Assembly (NCBI GenBank): GCA_002104985.1
Contig: MCGO01000009.1
Location: 558,001-622,000 of the forward strand
Source of the DNA: Rhizoclosmatium globosum
Taxonomy: Eukaryota > Chytridiomycota > Chytridiomycetes > Chytridiales > Chytriomycetaceae
Reading direction: 5' to 3'
DNA: 64,000 nucleotides
The position numbers were made by a program, and so were the translations under genes. The notes below the pieces were generated by a model. That model saw only the letters and a program-made list of their open reading frames with translations, had not been told where the DNA came from and did no database searches. This document shows, one piece after another, positions 45,979 to 62,286 of this stretch (positions within the stretch are counted from its first letter, which is position 1; each line of letters starts with the position of its first letter).

Positions 45979-48900
45979 ATGAAGGTAAAGTGTACCTATG
46001 GAGGACCACCTTGCCTCTTACCCTCTTGCCCTCTCTCTAGTTCGGCAAGTTCATCCAGGGGCAGCAAACGGAGTGGGCCGGGCCGCAGTACCTCAACTAC
46101 AAGGCGCTCAAGAAGGTGATCAATGCCGTTGAAGCCCTTGCCGAGAGCGCCCAGGCCGCCGCGCCAAACAACCAGCCAGTTCTTCTCGCAACAACTGTCG
46201 ATGTCACTCACATGGCCGAGTTCCAGGCCCTGAAGACGGCCTTCTTCTTTAAACTCGAGCGCGAACTTGAGAAGGTGAGTCTGCCCTGCCCTGCCCTGCC
46301 CTCGTACCTGTGCTGTACCTCGGTGTCCTTCCTAACTGCTCAAACAAATAACAGGTCAATGCCTTCTACCTGCAGAAGGAGTCCGAGTTCAAGGTGCGCC
46401 TGAGATCCCTCGTCGACAAGAAGAAGGTCCTTAAGGGCAGAAAGTCGTCGCAGAACTTGGCTGCTCTTGTTACTTTGAAGGAGGCTTTTGCTTCGTTCCA
46501 GCAGGATCTTGCGAAATTGCAGGTGTGCATTGTGTTGTCCCCCCTTCACTGTTGCCTTACAACCTCACAAACTTAAACCCTCCAGAAATTCGTCGAAGTC
46601 AACGGAGAAGGATTTAGAAAGATTCTGAAAAAGTGGGACAAACGCGCAAAGTCAACCACTAAGGAATTGTACCTGTCTCGTCAAGTCGAAATCCAGCCTT
46701 GTTTCAACAATGAAGTCCTGACCGAATTCACCGATTCAGCCACTACAAACATTGCCGAAATTGAAGCCTACATCGAGCACGGCGATTTTGCTCCTGCACC
46801 ATTGCCTGATATTGGTTCAACTAAAATCCCTGCTGCATCCCTCTCCTCACCAGTATTTGGTCAAATCAGTGAATCAATGAACGAATTGGAGATGGAATTG
46901 GTCAACCTCATGAATGCACACAGCCCAACCAATGTCCACGGATTGGACGACATTTGTGACTTTTTGACTAAACGAAAGGCAGCCATCCACAATGACGATC
47001 GCGAGTTCTTTTCTCGTGTGTATCTGCGTGTCCTACCATCTGCCTCTTCTGAAGCCATTTCTCTTCTGTTGGGAGCTGGCGTTGTGGACTGCAACTATAT
47101 TGACGACATCAACAACCGTACCTGTGTGCACGAAGCCGCGATTTCAGGCCGCTTAGACGTCTTGAAAATGAGTGTCGAAGGAGGTGGAAATATCGAGAGT
47201 CTGGATGTGTACGGACGAAAGCCGTTGCACTATGCTGCCATGTACGGAAAATTGGATTGTTTGACGTTTGTCGCGGGTCAACCGACTTGTGATATCAATT
47301 TGTTGGATTTGGATGGTTTCACTGCGCTCACGTATTCGATTATTGGTGGCTTTACAAACTGTGTGAAGCAGTGTTTGGAGAGAGGTGCAACAGTTGACCC
47401 AGAGACTACCATGACCTCAAGTAGTTTGAGTTTGGCTTGTGAACACGGACATGTGGAGATTGCGACATTGTTGTTGTCGAAGGGGGCTAGTTTGGTGCTC
47501 AACAGTGATGGTCTGTCTCCACTCCATTTGGCTGCTCGTGCAGGACATGCCAACCTTTTGTCTTTACTCATCAAGTACGGAGGCGATGTCGATTTGGTGG
47601 ATGTGTTCCAAGGCTGGACTCCAGTCTTTTACTCGGCTTCAGAGGGTCACATTGAGTGTGTCAAGTTGTTGTTGGAAGCAGGTTGTTCAAAAACAGTGAA
47701 GGATGAGACGGACTGGAATGCCTGGACTTACGCTTTGTATCATGGACATATTGAAGTTGCAAAGTTGTTGGAAATTGTTGACGAAAGTAAGGTTGCGGCG
47801 GCTGCTGCTGCTAGTGCTGCTAGTGCTTCAGCAAAGGGCTTTTCGGGACTCGTGAAAGCCGCTGAAGAGATTCAACCAATGAGACCTTCTGCCTTGTTCA
47901 CCGCTGAACCTACTGTGTCGGTTATGGAGGACTTGGATATGGAAGAACTTCCCTCCTTGTCCCTCCCTCCTCCCATTATTCCATTCAGAATCTAGTGAGT
48001 TGTTTACTTTATCAATCAAAACGTTACTGACCTTCGTCGGTTACAGCGGGCACAATTACCTCGACAACAAGTACCTCGTTCAGGTCAACTTGAGTAGCTT
48101 CAACATTGATGTCACAGACAACTCCCCTATTAAGGTATGAAACTCTTGCTCTTTTTTTGGTACTTTGGAAATGATAAATCTTACACTGTTGCGATGTAGT
48201 TGTTCGGATCTCGACAGCTCTCGTCTCTCAAGCTCATCATCTCCAACAAGCCCGATTGCGAAATTCCTTACAACGTTATTCTTCCATTGACGGACGACTC
48301 TGAGCCATTCACTTTCTTTGTCACTGATCCAGCTGAAATCTCCTTGCAGTTTGATATATACCCGACCTTTGGAACGAAAATCCTGGGTCGATCTGTTGTT
48401 CTTGCCTCTCAGTTGATGAATGTGACACGAAAGTGGGGTGGAAGTGGGGAGAACGAGCGAATGGTTGCCCCCTTGTTTGACTCGTACCTACGTGTTGTTG
48501 GAGAGCTCAGATTCTCGTTCACGGTCGTGAATCCATTTATTCACTCTCGTTTGCAAATTGGAGGAAAAGTTGAAACTTACTGGAAGTCTACTATGGTAAT
48601 GCTTAGCGATTTGAGTTTGTTCGTCATTCTAAAGTTTGTGTTAATAGGTTGTTGGTACAGCTGGACCCAACAAGGCTCACACTGAGTCTGGAATTCAATC
48701 ACTGATCACTGCTTCTTCATTGGTGCATGAATATATCAACGTTGTCGTGCAGCTGACTCGGGATGGAATCCCGGTTGTGTACCCACACTGGTTCTTGCGC
48801 ACAAGCGAGATTAATGGTGCCGGTATTGATGTGAGCATTGGAAGCCTTACATATGAAGAGGCCTCCAAGATTTTCAAAGCTTTGAAGGCTTCTCGATCTC

Positions 48901-49672
48901 CACAATCTGCCATGCAAACAGACTCAACAGCAACTTCAGACCTCGCTACTTCCATTTATGATTCATTCCTCACACTTGAGGAAGTTTTGAAGGTGATAAA
49001 TGCTCTTTCTTGTTGAGTCAACAGTCAAGACTAACTGATCTCCATCCAACCCCTTTATTTTGTCGAACTTGATGAATTCCAGACCACCCCAACTTCAATT
49101 GGAGTCAGTGTAGAACTCAAGTACCCAACGCAAAGTGAAAGAGAAAATCTGTCTATGTCGTTTGTCCCGTCGGTCAACTCATTCCTTGACGCAATTCTCA
49201 AGACAGTGTACGACAACTCTTCAAACCGCTCACTTATTTTCTCTTCATTCAACCCACAAGTGTGTGTGACCATGAATTGGAAGCAGCCCAACTTTGGAGT
49301 GTTTTTCAAGACAAACTGTGGAATCCCTGTTGCTGATCAAAAGTGGATTGAGGCTGACCGTCGATGTGGATCCATTAAGGAAGCCATTCGGTTCTCCAAG
49401 AGAAGCCACTTTTTGGGTGTTATGTGTGAGGCGACGCCGTTGGTGAGTTGTTTTATTGCATAATGATGACACTTATTTTAACTGAACATACTTTCTGCCA
49501 ATAGATTCAAGTACCTGCCCTTATTACTACAATTAAGCAGAGTGGATTGATGTTGGCATCGTTTGGGGCAAGCAATTTAATTACTGCAAATGTACTTACT
49601 CAGGAGGCAGGAGGTGTGGATGGAATTATGGCAGGGCAAGTGTTACATTATAGTGTGAACCCTAGTATTTGA
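45979..49672 (+). CDS. SPX-ankyrin-GDPD protein, PHO81-like, with degenerate GDPD domain
   Basis: Phosphate-sensing protein family of yeast Pho81 (CDK inhibitor) and Gde1 (phosphodiesterase). Nine exons: 45979-45984 (codes only Met-Lys), 46041-46274, 46355-46522, 46586-47994, 48047-48134, 48200-48595, 48648-48992, 49083-49442, 49505-49672; phases agree, 1,057 aa. The SPX domain starts MKFGKFIQGQQTEW and has the inositol-pyrophosphate-binding lysines (YKALKKV; FRKILKKWDKR). About seven ankyrin repeats follow (RKPLHYAAMYGKLDC; LSPLHLAARAGHANL). The GDPD part keeps VQLTRDGIPVVY, but the HRG, the E-x-D pair and the HD that bind metal and substrate are replaced (VVGTAGP; INVVVQL; YPHW). It therefore resembles Pho81 more than the active enzyme Gde1. 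Confidence 0.9.
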
Positions 49673-50120
49673 TGTTAGTGATGAAATGGAATGATGGTTG
49701 GGGGCTGTGATTTGCGTATGAAATTGAACGTTGTCGTGCATATTCCCTTCCTTTCCGTTCTACCAATATAAAAATTAGTATTGCAATGAAAGGAGTTCAA
49801 CTGGATCTGTTGGTGTATTTTTTGGTTGGTGGAGGATTGATTGATTTTCACAAAAGTCTGCCGCTTGTGTGTTTGATGTCCCTTGGTGCACTTCCAGGAA
49901 CAACACTTCATACATCGCCGTCTATTGAGTCTATGAACCACGCTGATCAAGTATTAGCCAATCCAACTACGAGCGACGCTTTCATAACAAGTAAAACGAA
50001 CGACAGGTAAGGGAGAAGGACTGATGTCCACAGAAAGTAGGCAATAACTAACGCCCACCCTCCCACCAACCCGCACCAACCAATAGCCCCTCCCACGTGC
50101 TCACTGGAACGTCGCCATCG
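49673..50120. other. Intergenic region before the P4-ATPase gene
   Basis: 448 bp. A 74-codon plus-strand ORF at 49786-50010 and a minus-strand ORF opposite it overlap each other, have no recognisable motif and lack gene-like context, so I leave both uncalled. Probably 3' UTR plus promoter. Confidence 0.5.
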
Positions 50121-53100
50121 ATGCCTGACCCACCTGAACCACCTGTCCCAGGCGCAGCGGGCGGAGCAGCATCGCCTATTAAGCGAGCCCAATCAAGGGT
50201 GTCGTTAAGTCTCCAAGGTTCGATCCCTTCCATTCAAAAGCCTCCCTTCCTCTCCCCCTTCATCCCCAAATCTTCCCCTTTTACTGACTTCGTAAAAAAT
50301 AGCAAACGCTGTGGGTCGCCGCTTCTTCATCAACCCTTCCCCCTCCGACAAATTTGTGAACTTTGATCCTGCCTCCGTTGGGCCCCAATGGATCCGCTCA
50401 AACGCCATCTACCCTATCCTCTTCTATCCTTATCTGCGGATCCTCAAGTCTATTAATGAGTCTAAGCGGGCTGGTGCAAAGAACCCTTTCATCGATAACA
50501 CAGTTCGAACTGCACGATACACCTTGATTGACTTCATCCCTCGACAAATCATTGTGCAGTTCTCGAAAGTTGCAAACATTTATTTCTTTTTGGTCTCCAT
50601 GCTTCAGGTGAGGTGTAGTCCCATCATTGGGTGGCTAGGGGGTTTTATTGGGTTGTGAGTTCAAAATTTGATTGCGTGGCTGATACTCTGCTTTCTACAA
50701 TTTCAGATCATTCCTGGCGTTAGTCCAACGGGTCGCTTTACTACTATTTTCCCTCTGTCCTTCTTTGTGATTGTCTCAATGTTGAAGGAAGCGTATGACG
50801 ACTACTTCCGTCACAAGCAGGATGCTGCTGAAAACAATGCCCCCGTTCATCGTCTTGTGGTTACGGAGCCAAATTTGCCGGTTCGAAACAGTATCATGAG
50901 AAAAATCTCCTCAAGGGCCCCAAGCAATGCCCCTGGCGAACACGTTGAAATGAATCAATTAAAGAATGCAAACACTGTTCGCGCAAAAGAAGCTTCATGT
51001 GTAGGCGATTGGGGAAAGTCTTCGTGCAAGGATATCAGAGTTGGGGATATCATTCGTCTTCGTGACCGGGAATTTGTTCCTGCTGATATGATTGTGCTGG
51101 CCTCCACAAATGCAGACGGCATTTGCTTTATTGAAACATCAAATTTGGACGGTGAAACGAATCTCAAACAACGTCAAGCCCTCAAAGTGACAACAGAAGC
51201 AATTTCAGATCTCGACTCTTTGGCGAACTTTAAAGGTTTGTTGAAGTTTGTATTGCGTTCGAAAATTAATATTTTGATAGCAATGATTCACACGGAGAGC
51301 CCATCTGGAGACTTGTACAGCTTTGATGGTTATTTGCAAGATGCTGCAGGAAACCGTTATCCCCTTACCCCAAATCAATTCCTGCAACGTGGTTCAACCC
51401 TCAGAAACACCAAAGAAGTATTTGCTGTTGCAGTGTACACTGGAGAGGAGAGTAAGATCCGTATGAACTCCTATGCCCCTCCTAATGCCAAAGTGCCTCA
51501 TGTTGGGCTGGTGACGAACAAGGTCATTATCCTGATTCTGGCTTTCCTTCTCCTATTCTCTGGATTTGGTACAATCGTTTATGTATTATGGGACTCGAAG
51601 GAGCGAAAGCTTGATGCTTCCAGCACCCTCCGTCACTGGTACCTCACTGACAACAGCGGATACTCGCTTGTATTTTTCACATACTTGATCTTGTTCAACG
51701 CCTTCATTCCTCTCTCATTGTACGTGACTATGGAAGTGGTCAAAGTGGTTCAGGTTATCTTTATGATGAATGACTTGGCCATGTATGATGCGGAGAGAGA
51801 TATTCCAGCTCAGGCCAATACCAGTAGTTTGAATGAAGAGTTGGGACAGGTTCAATATGTATTTAGTGACAAGACTGGAACTTTGTGAGTCGCTCTAGTT
51901 ATGTTTTTTTGTCATATATTTGAATCTCATACCTTTTGGGTCAGGACTGAAAACGTGATGGAGTTCCGACTGTTTAGCGTTGCTGGGCGATCAATTCGTC
52001 ATCCTTCATGCCCTCCACGAGAAGACGACTCTGAAGATGGTTCTGTTGTTATTCAAGAGCTCTCAATCGCCAGGTTACGTGGAGTACCATTGACTCCAAA
52101 GCAACAGCAAATGTTTGACTTCTTACAAGCAATGGCGCTTTGTCACTCAGTCGTTCCTGACTTGTCTCAAGCGCAGATTGACAGTGACCTTCCCCCATTC
52201 AATTCAGAAGAGAAGATGCCAAATGTACACACTGTTTCCTCGATCGTCTATCAGTCCTCTTCTGCAGACGAAGTTGCTATTGTGAATGCCGCTCGTGATC
52301 TCTCCTTTATCTACAAAACCAGGACTCCAACAACCTTGACCTTGAACTTGCTGAGCCAAATGGTTGATTCCGACTACCAAATTTTGAACACTATTGAATT
52401 TACAAGTGATCGTAAGAGAATGTCCACTGTTTATCGGTATCCAGATGGTCGTTTGATGCTCTTGACAAAGGGAGCTGACAATGTCATTCTCGAACGTCTT
52501 CGGAGTGACAGCGAACTCTCTGCGGAAGATCTCGAAATCAAGGCAAAAACGTTACGCGACACAGAAGACTATGCGACCGAAGGTCTTCGAACTTTGCTGT
52601 ACGCCTATAAGGAGCTTGATCCAGCAGTGTACGAAGCGTGGGACGAGAAGTATGCGGAGGCGACAACTTCCATCGTCAACCGAGCTGCTGCTGTTGCCGC
52701 TGTTGCCGAAGAGTTGGAGCGCGGTTTGACTCTTTTGGGAGCCACTGCGATCGAAGACAAACTGCAAGAAGGTGTTCCTGACACCATCGAAAATCTTCGT
52801 CGTGCAAACATTCGTGTCTGGATGCTCACGGGTGATAAGACTGAAACCGCCATCAACATTGGAAGAACTTGTAATTTGATCAAAAAGGACTCGCATTTGA
52901 TGCTTCTGAATGACGACTCCCTGCATCAACAGAGTCGTATTTCGAACCCTACTGACATTGGTCCAATTCAGGCATGGATTGAAACGGCCATTACCAAGTT
53001 CTTGGATCTCAAGCGGGATCCAAACAACAAAGAAAAGATTGTATCTAGCTGTCACATATTAGTTGCTGTGGAAGGTCGGCTGTTGTCGAGAGTTGAAAAG

Positions 53101-54623
53101 CATCTGGCTTCACACGAAGACAGTCCTGTGTTTGAACGTTTGTTGGATTTGCTGATTGCCGCGGATAACGTTATTTGTTGTCGGTTCTCTCCTGCACAAA
53201 AAGCGTTGCTTGTTCGAAAGGTGAAGGAGCGACTGAATGCTCAACATTCTGCACCTGGTGGAGCCTCCCCTGTTCTCCAAGAATTGAGTGGACCCCCACC
53301 TACACCTTTCCAACGGGTTATTTCTACATTGATGCTTCGACCACGACAATCAGGTGTTACTTTGGCTATTGGAGATGGTGCAAACGATATTCCAATGTTG
53401 CTTTGTGCACATGTTGGTATCGGTATTACAGGTCGTGAAGGACTTGCTGCATCACGAGCTTCCGACTACTCTATCGCCAAGTTCAGATTCTTGCAGCCAC
53501 TGTTGTTTGTTCATGGACGATGGTCGTATGTCCGCATTTGCTTGTTCACTCTTGGAACATTGTATAAGGTGTGTTATTACGTCATGCTTTGGTTTTACTG
53601 ACCTGTTGGGTTTTGCAGAACATCACTTTCTACGGTACCCAAATGATTTTCCAATTTTGGTGTGGATACTCAGGAACCTCATTGTATGAGCAATGGACCC
53701 TATCTCTTAACAACGTCTTGTTCACGTCGCTGCCTGTCATGGTCGTTGGAGTGTTTGAAAAAGATCTCAATCGCAGTACTTTGATGGCAGTTCCAGAACT
53801 TTACCGCTATGGACAACAAAACAAGGGATTCAACTTCCGAATTACCATTCGATGGTTCTTCCAAGCCTTCTTACATGCAACTCTCTCCGTCCTCTTGCCT
53901 GCCATTTTGTATGGAGGTTTCTCCGCAAACACTGGAACCGGAAATCTCACAACGCCGCTCTTCTTTGGGGCCAACTCTACGGCATGGTTCCAGCAAGTTC
54001 TTTTGTCCGATGCAACAGGACCATACCAAGAAACTGGTTTATACCCACTTGGTACCATTTCATACACCATTACCATCCTGTTCTGTACAATCAAGGTTCT
54101 CTACATTGAATCACACAACATCACTAGCATTCATCACATTATTGGAGGTCTCACTTTCCTTGTCTGGATTGGATACCAGTTTGTGTACTCGTACATTTGG
54201 AGCACCAAGTCTGTGTTTGGCGCCGAAACGGCGTATGAATACAGTGGATTGTTCTATCCACTTATCAATAGTCAAATCCGATTCTGGATGATTGTGATTC
54301 TTGCCGTTGTGGTTGGACTTGTCTTGGAAGACTACAGTGTCAAATTCTTTGAGCTTTTGGCCCAATTGGTTAGTTGGGGTTACTTTGGTGGTCGTCAGGA
54401 TGTCGTTGAGGTTGGAGGACAAACTCAGCCTTCTCAGGATGTATCTACGAATGGTAAGGGTCCTCGGAATAATTATGAAATGGTGTCTGAGGAAGCCAAA
54501 ATCGCCGCCGCACATGCCGTCGGGGAACACAATTGGGCAGATGAAGTTGCCTGGTGGCAGTTCTGGGAGAAGGCACACGGTATTGGGTCGAGCCTGTTTT
54601 CAGACCCAACAACAAAGGGATGA
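50121..54623 (+). CDS. P4-ATPase aminophospholipid flippase (catalytic subunit)
   Basis: Moves phospholipids from the outer to the inner leaflet, keeping membrane asymmetry and driving vesicle budding, normally with a CDC50 partner. Exons 50121-50217, 50303-50607, 50707-51884, 51945-53568, 53619-54623; phases agree, 1,402 aa. P4 signatures: NTVRTARYTLIDFIPRQIIVQF near the N-terminus, DGETNLKQRQAL (actuator DGET), IPLSLYVTMEVVK (the Pro-x-Ser-Leu of P4), phosphorylation motif DKTGTLTEN with Asp at about residue 522, MLTGDKTETA and GDGANDIPM. An intron splits the phosphorylation loop between DKTGT and LTEN. C-terminal helices follow in exon 5. The transport domain appears complete. Size fits the Drs2/Neo1-Dnf range; I do not assign a subfamily. 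Confidence 0.95.
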
Positions 54624-54696
54624 GAGTCCCAACAATAAGGACGGGTTATGTTTTGTGTTTTTGCCATGTGGATTAGTATCAGTATAGACCTTTGAA

Positions 54697-54702
54697 AATA
54701 AA
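54697..54702 (+). terminator. AATAAA polyadenylation signal of the flippase gene
   Basis: AATAAA 74 bp after the stop codon and 78 bp before the next start codon. Confidence 0.5.
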
Positions 54703-54779
54703 TCTCTTCATTTACTTATATAATTGGGTAGGGGAAGGGAAGGGAAAGTGAGAGAAAGACTTCAAAAAGTCGTACAAAA

Positions 54780-56927
<2,148 letters not shown>

Positions 56928-56970
56928 AACTCCACTCTGCAACGAAATATTGGGTAATCCTCACTCATTA

Positions 56971-56976
56971 AATAAA
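56971..56976 (+). terminator. AATAAA polyadenylation signal of LPD1
   Basis: AATAAA 44 bp downstream of the stop codon, in the 148-bp gap where LPD1 and the RING gene converge. Confidence 0.5.
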
Positions 56977-57075
56977 ATTCAATCACGAAAGCTATTGTTA
57001 TTTTATTGGATGAATGATACGTCTGCAGCAGTGTTGAATGGGTGGATCGGGTTTTGCAGCAAATGGCAGCTGTGA

Positions 57076-58169
57076 TTACTCGTCTTTTTCGTAGATTCTC
57101 TTTGCTCTCTTCCAGGTATCGGCTTTTGATTCTCGCGACGGGGTTGTTGGTGTTGCATGCGGTGCAATCAAACCACGACCAGAAACAGCTCGCTTCTTCT
57201 CCGGCGTTTCCGAAATCAACGGTTCAGTGCGTGAGCGTTTAGTAGGCGTGACTGACGGAGTGACTGGAGATGCAATCCGTTTTATCGTCGTCACGGAAGA
57301 AGCTCGAGGAACAGGAAGTTGTGTAGGCAGAAGAGGCGAAGTCAATGAAACGGAGGAAGAGGAGGAAGAGGACGGCTGGGGTAATTGATATACACCCTTA
57401 CTCCTTTGAGGATGCAACTAGTAATCCATGTCAATTTTAAATGCGAGTGGCAAGCAGAAAACGAACCGTGGAATGCACCCAATTTGTGATTTCCCTCAAC
57501 ACCCCCCACATTTCTCTTGGTACATTCGGGCATGTCCCGTATGAATGCAATTTTGGTGTGACTTTCATTTGCCGTCCGTTCGTGTTGATGGAAAGTTTGA
57601 TTGTTGGGTTGAACACGTTGATTACAATGAAATCAGGCCCATCGACACGATATCCTAAACGGTAATAATCTGCTGTGGAAAAGGTTGGATCGGACACTTC
57701 CCACTTTAACAAGGCGTAAATGCGGCACAAGGTATGTCGGATGTGGTTGTTGAATTGGTCGGGAATTTCCCACACATCGACATTGAACCAGCCATTTTGT
57801 GAGACTGGCGGGGTAACGGTTGTATGCGGTTGTTGATTCTTGGGTGTTGGGGTGGCTGTCTGAGTATTCGGCTGGGATTTGGCTGCCTTGCCCAACTTTA
57901 TCACGAACTCTTTGCGACAGGACGGGCAAGTTTCCTTCCCGCTATTTTGATAATCGACAAGACATTGGAGATGCAAATCATGACCGCAACCTGGTTTTGG
58001 AATCAGGAAAATGGGCGGAGACACCCCCCTTCAACTAGTAAACTACTAGCCTGGATTGACGATCGGGACTCCTCCTCTGCGTTCGAGAATTTCAAGACCT
58101 ACAAAAGCGAGTCAGATGCGGACAAGAAGTCGTGTCAGTACAAATTGCGCATTCTTCTGTCGTTTCCAT
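57076..58169 (-). CDS. RING-H2-like finger protein, possible E3 ubiquitin ligase
   Basis: Exons 58169-58103, 57990-57467, 57417-57076; phases agree, 310 aa. The RING is split: exon 1 holds CAICTDTTSC and exon 2 CGHDLHLQC and CPSCRKEF, giving C-x2-C...C-x-H-x2-H-x2-C...C-x2-C. Residues about 85-195 (WFNVDVWEIPDQF, YRLGYRVDGPDFIVINVFN) form an ordered-looking domain I do not recognise. The C-terminal 110 residues are Ser/Pro/Thr/Arg-rich. The last junction is inferred from a donor at 57466 that joins two in-frame ORFs; without it the protein ends 10 codons later at ATRI. Upstream on the minus strand lies a run of 25 G. Convergent with LPD1. Confidence 0.78.
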
Positions 58170-58200
58170 TTCTGAACAACTTTCGCATCACATCTTCTTT

Positions 58201-58225
58201 CCCCCCCCCCCCCCCCCCCCCCCCC
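58201..58225 (+). repeat. Poly-C tract, 25 bases
   Basis: Uninterrupted run of 25 C on the plus strand (G on the minus strand), 32 bp upstream of the RING gene start codon, so likely in its 5' UTR or core promoter. Such runs are unstable and can form G-quadruplexes. The exact length may be affected by sequencing or assembly error. Confidence 0.9.
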
Positions 58226-58341
58226 TCCTTACTCTAAACCATCAATTCGCGGATAGTTCGTTTTTATTGGGGATTAGCTCATAAAAACAACTCTTCAAAT
58301 CGGATATCTTTGAACTGGTGGTGCATGCGTCCTTTCGTTGT

Positions 58342-59270
58342 TTAAGCCTTGACAGCGAGGAGGATAGAGTCGTACAACTCCTGCTCAACTCTGGCAGTAA
58401 CCTTGTCAGCCTCAGAGGTACCAGCAGCGTTCAACTTTCTAGCAGCCTCCTCAGATCCTCTGCGGGCAGCCTCAACATCAATCTGCTCAATGTCGAAAGC
58501 CTCAACGGCGTTGATGTTTAAGGTGGAGTCTGGGTTGATGATGGCGAATCCACCAGAGACTGTTTTACAGGATTTATGTTAGTTAGTATTGGGTTCTTTG
58601 GGGGAAAGTTGAGTGTGAAAAACGAAGGGTGCTCTTCGAGAGTCCAACTTCCGACACATGAATGCAGTCATTTTCGATTGCTGAATCCAGATATTTCACT
58701 TGCGTATCTATGCTCATAGTCTCCATGGGGGATCGAAAAAAAGCAAAACGCCATTTTTCGCAACCCCCTTCGTCAATAGTCAACTCCGCCTTATTCGATG
58801 CATGCCTTTCATTTCCCACTGATCCAAGCGCAACAATAGAGAGAGTGCATAGACGTAATTCGCAGATAATTACCAAAGTACTTTCTTGGCTTGTTGTCAG
58901 CGGCAATAACCTCAACAAGTCCTCCAAGGTTGAGCTGAGCGATGGTTGGGACGTGGTCGGCAAGGATACCCATGTCTCCCTCAGTGCTCTGAATGTTGAC
59001 CTGGATGGCCTCAAAGTCCTTGAGGATAGCCTAGATGATCAAAAAAAGGAGGTGGTGTGTCAGAACTAACTTCACAAGGCCTTGATCTAGGTATCAGCAG
59101 GGGCTGAAGCACTATCGTCTCTATTGCGGGGGAGTAGTGAAGGGACATACCTGGTGTGGGAGGGTGAAGTTGAGTCTGAGCTTTCCGCTGGAGGAGGCAG
59201 CCTCGGAAGCGTAGGATCTGCGGGCAATGACCGAGCGCGCAACACTGAAGGTTCTGAGGAAACGAGACAT
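58342..59270 (-). CDS. ATP16: F1F0 ATP synthase subunit delta (mitochondrial)
   Basis: Central-stalk subunit of mitochondrial ATP synthase, equivalent to bacterial epsilon. Exons 59270-59151, 59030-58874, 58559-58342; phases agree, 164 aa. Exon 1 encodes a transit peptide (MSRFLRTFSVARSVIARRSYASEA) then KLRLNFTLPHQ. The beta-sandwich is clear: VQVNIQSTEGDMGILADHVPTIAQL in family order, LGGLVEVIAADNKPRKYFGVSGGFAIINPDSTL. The C-terminal helices begin AVEAFDIEQIDVEAA. The second intron is 314 nt. Placed head to head with ATP2, another subunit of the same F1 complex. Confidence 0.94.
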
Positions 59271-60228
59271 CTGAATTGGCAGGTTGGATTGCGTTAGGAC
59301 TGGCAGGTGCTTTGGGCGGATCGCGGGTTGTTGGTCTCTCACCTTTTTCTTGCAAAAGCGAAAAGAGACGAAAGAGAGAACGAACAAGAAGGCCGATAAG
59401 AACTTCTACTGTATTTCTCAGAAAATAAGACACTGCGTTCAATACATATTTATTTAGATTATGCACGGGTAATGAGCTGGCGAAAGGCGGTAATAAGATT
59501 GGGTTATACATCCACCCTGTCTGCAGATGATCAAGCAAATAGTTGTGAAATCGCGTCAAATTATCAACTGCTTCATATTGCAAAAAACTTGGTTGATAGG
59601 CGGTCTCAGATCTAGTAATAAAGAGCATCTGTATATGAGGACTCTTCTTTAACTCTTTACTAGGCAGCATGATCCGCGTTTTCAACAATCAGTAAGAAGC
59701 GGGTGGGAAGGAGAAGAAGGGGGAGGAAGGGAAAAAACGCGAATCGGGTTGTGCACATTTTTGCGGTTCTTGCTCTTCTCCCTTCGTTTTTTTCTTCACC
59801 CAACAAGAAGGTGAGAAACGAAGACAACCCCCTCGCACCGCGTCAACTGGCAGCCAGCCAACGCAACACAGCCAGCGCTGCTTGCACACTTGCCTGGTCT
59901 CTCTCGCAGCATGTCCACGTTGTACGCTGGTTGTGCAGACGTGCGATCACTTGAATATTGATACTGGATCGGAGTTCAGGGACGCCTGCCTGGAAGTGCA
60001 AAGCAGCAACGGAGCATAGCGATCTGCATCCACACTTGCAACACTTGGATGGATACAACCTGTGCGGTGTGCTGTATTGGTGACAGGTCTGCTTGGCTTT
60101 TGGTTCGTGGTTGGGAGAGGCCTGTCGTTTTTCGCTTTTGCCCTCTTCACTTTTTTACAAAACCCAACAACCTCTAACCAAACAACCAACCAACCACTTC
60201 CACCTCACCCTTCAGCATCATAATCAAC
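59271..60228. promoter_or_regulatory. Shared 958-bp divergent region between ATP16 and ATP2
   Basis: The two F1-ATPase genes start in opposite directions from this region, so common control elements are likely. Pyrimidine-rich stretches precede each ATG (ACAACCTCTAACCAAACAACC... ahead of ATP2). A 225-codon minus-strand ORF (59688-59011) crosses the left half and runs into ATP16 exon 1 in another frame; I treat it as fortuitous. Confidence 0.55.
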
Positions 60229-61936
<1,708 letters not shown>

Positions 61937-62286
61937 GTTTGTTTTTAAACAGCTTGTTTGTAATTGTGGTGTTCAGGAAGAAGTTATTTCTTTGAGAGTG
62001 GTGATTTGAGTTACCCAAGGAGTCTTGAATAAAGCTCTTTAACATTTTGATTTTGATTTCAGTATTGTTACTGAGCTTGTAGTAGTGAGTTTCGCCAATT
62101 GTCCTTGCTTGATACATCCCACTACGTATAATGAAACGTGACTTTGGAGAAACCGATAACCTGATGGTTTGCGGGATACCGGAATATCCCCCTTTTCCCA
62201 ATGCTAAATTGTACAGTCAAAATGAAGCTTAATCAATCAATTTGTTTTACTTGATTTCCCCATCATCATATTCCCAACAAGATAAC
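61937..62286. other. Convergent intergenic region, ATP2 / PPR-like gene
   Basis: 350 bp of 3' UTR sequence with AATAAA at 62028-62033 for ATP2. No ORF with gene-like features. Confidence 0.5.
62028..62033 (+). terminator. AATAAA polyadenylation signal of ATP2
   Basis: AATAAA 91 bp downstream of the ATP2 stop codon, followed by a T-rich stretch. Confidence 0.6.

Noticed and set aside
49786..50010. 74-codon plus-strand ORF between the PHO81-like and flippase genes
   Set aside because: No motif, overlapped by an equally good ORF on the other strand, and located where a 3' UTR and promoter are expected.
59011..59688. 225-codon minus-strand ORF upstream of ATP16
   Set aside because: It runs through ATP16 exon 1 and into its first intron in another frame and shows no family signature. 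It might include 5' UTR, but a separate gene is not supported.
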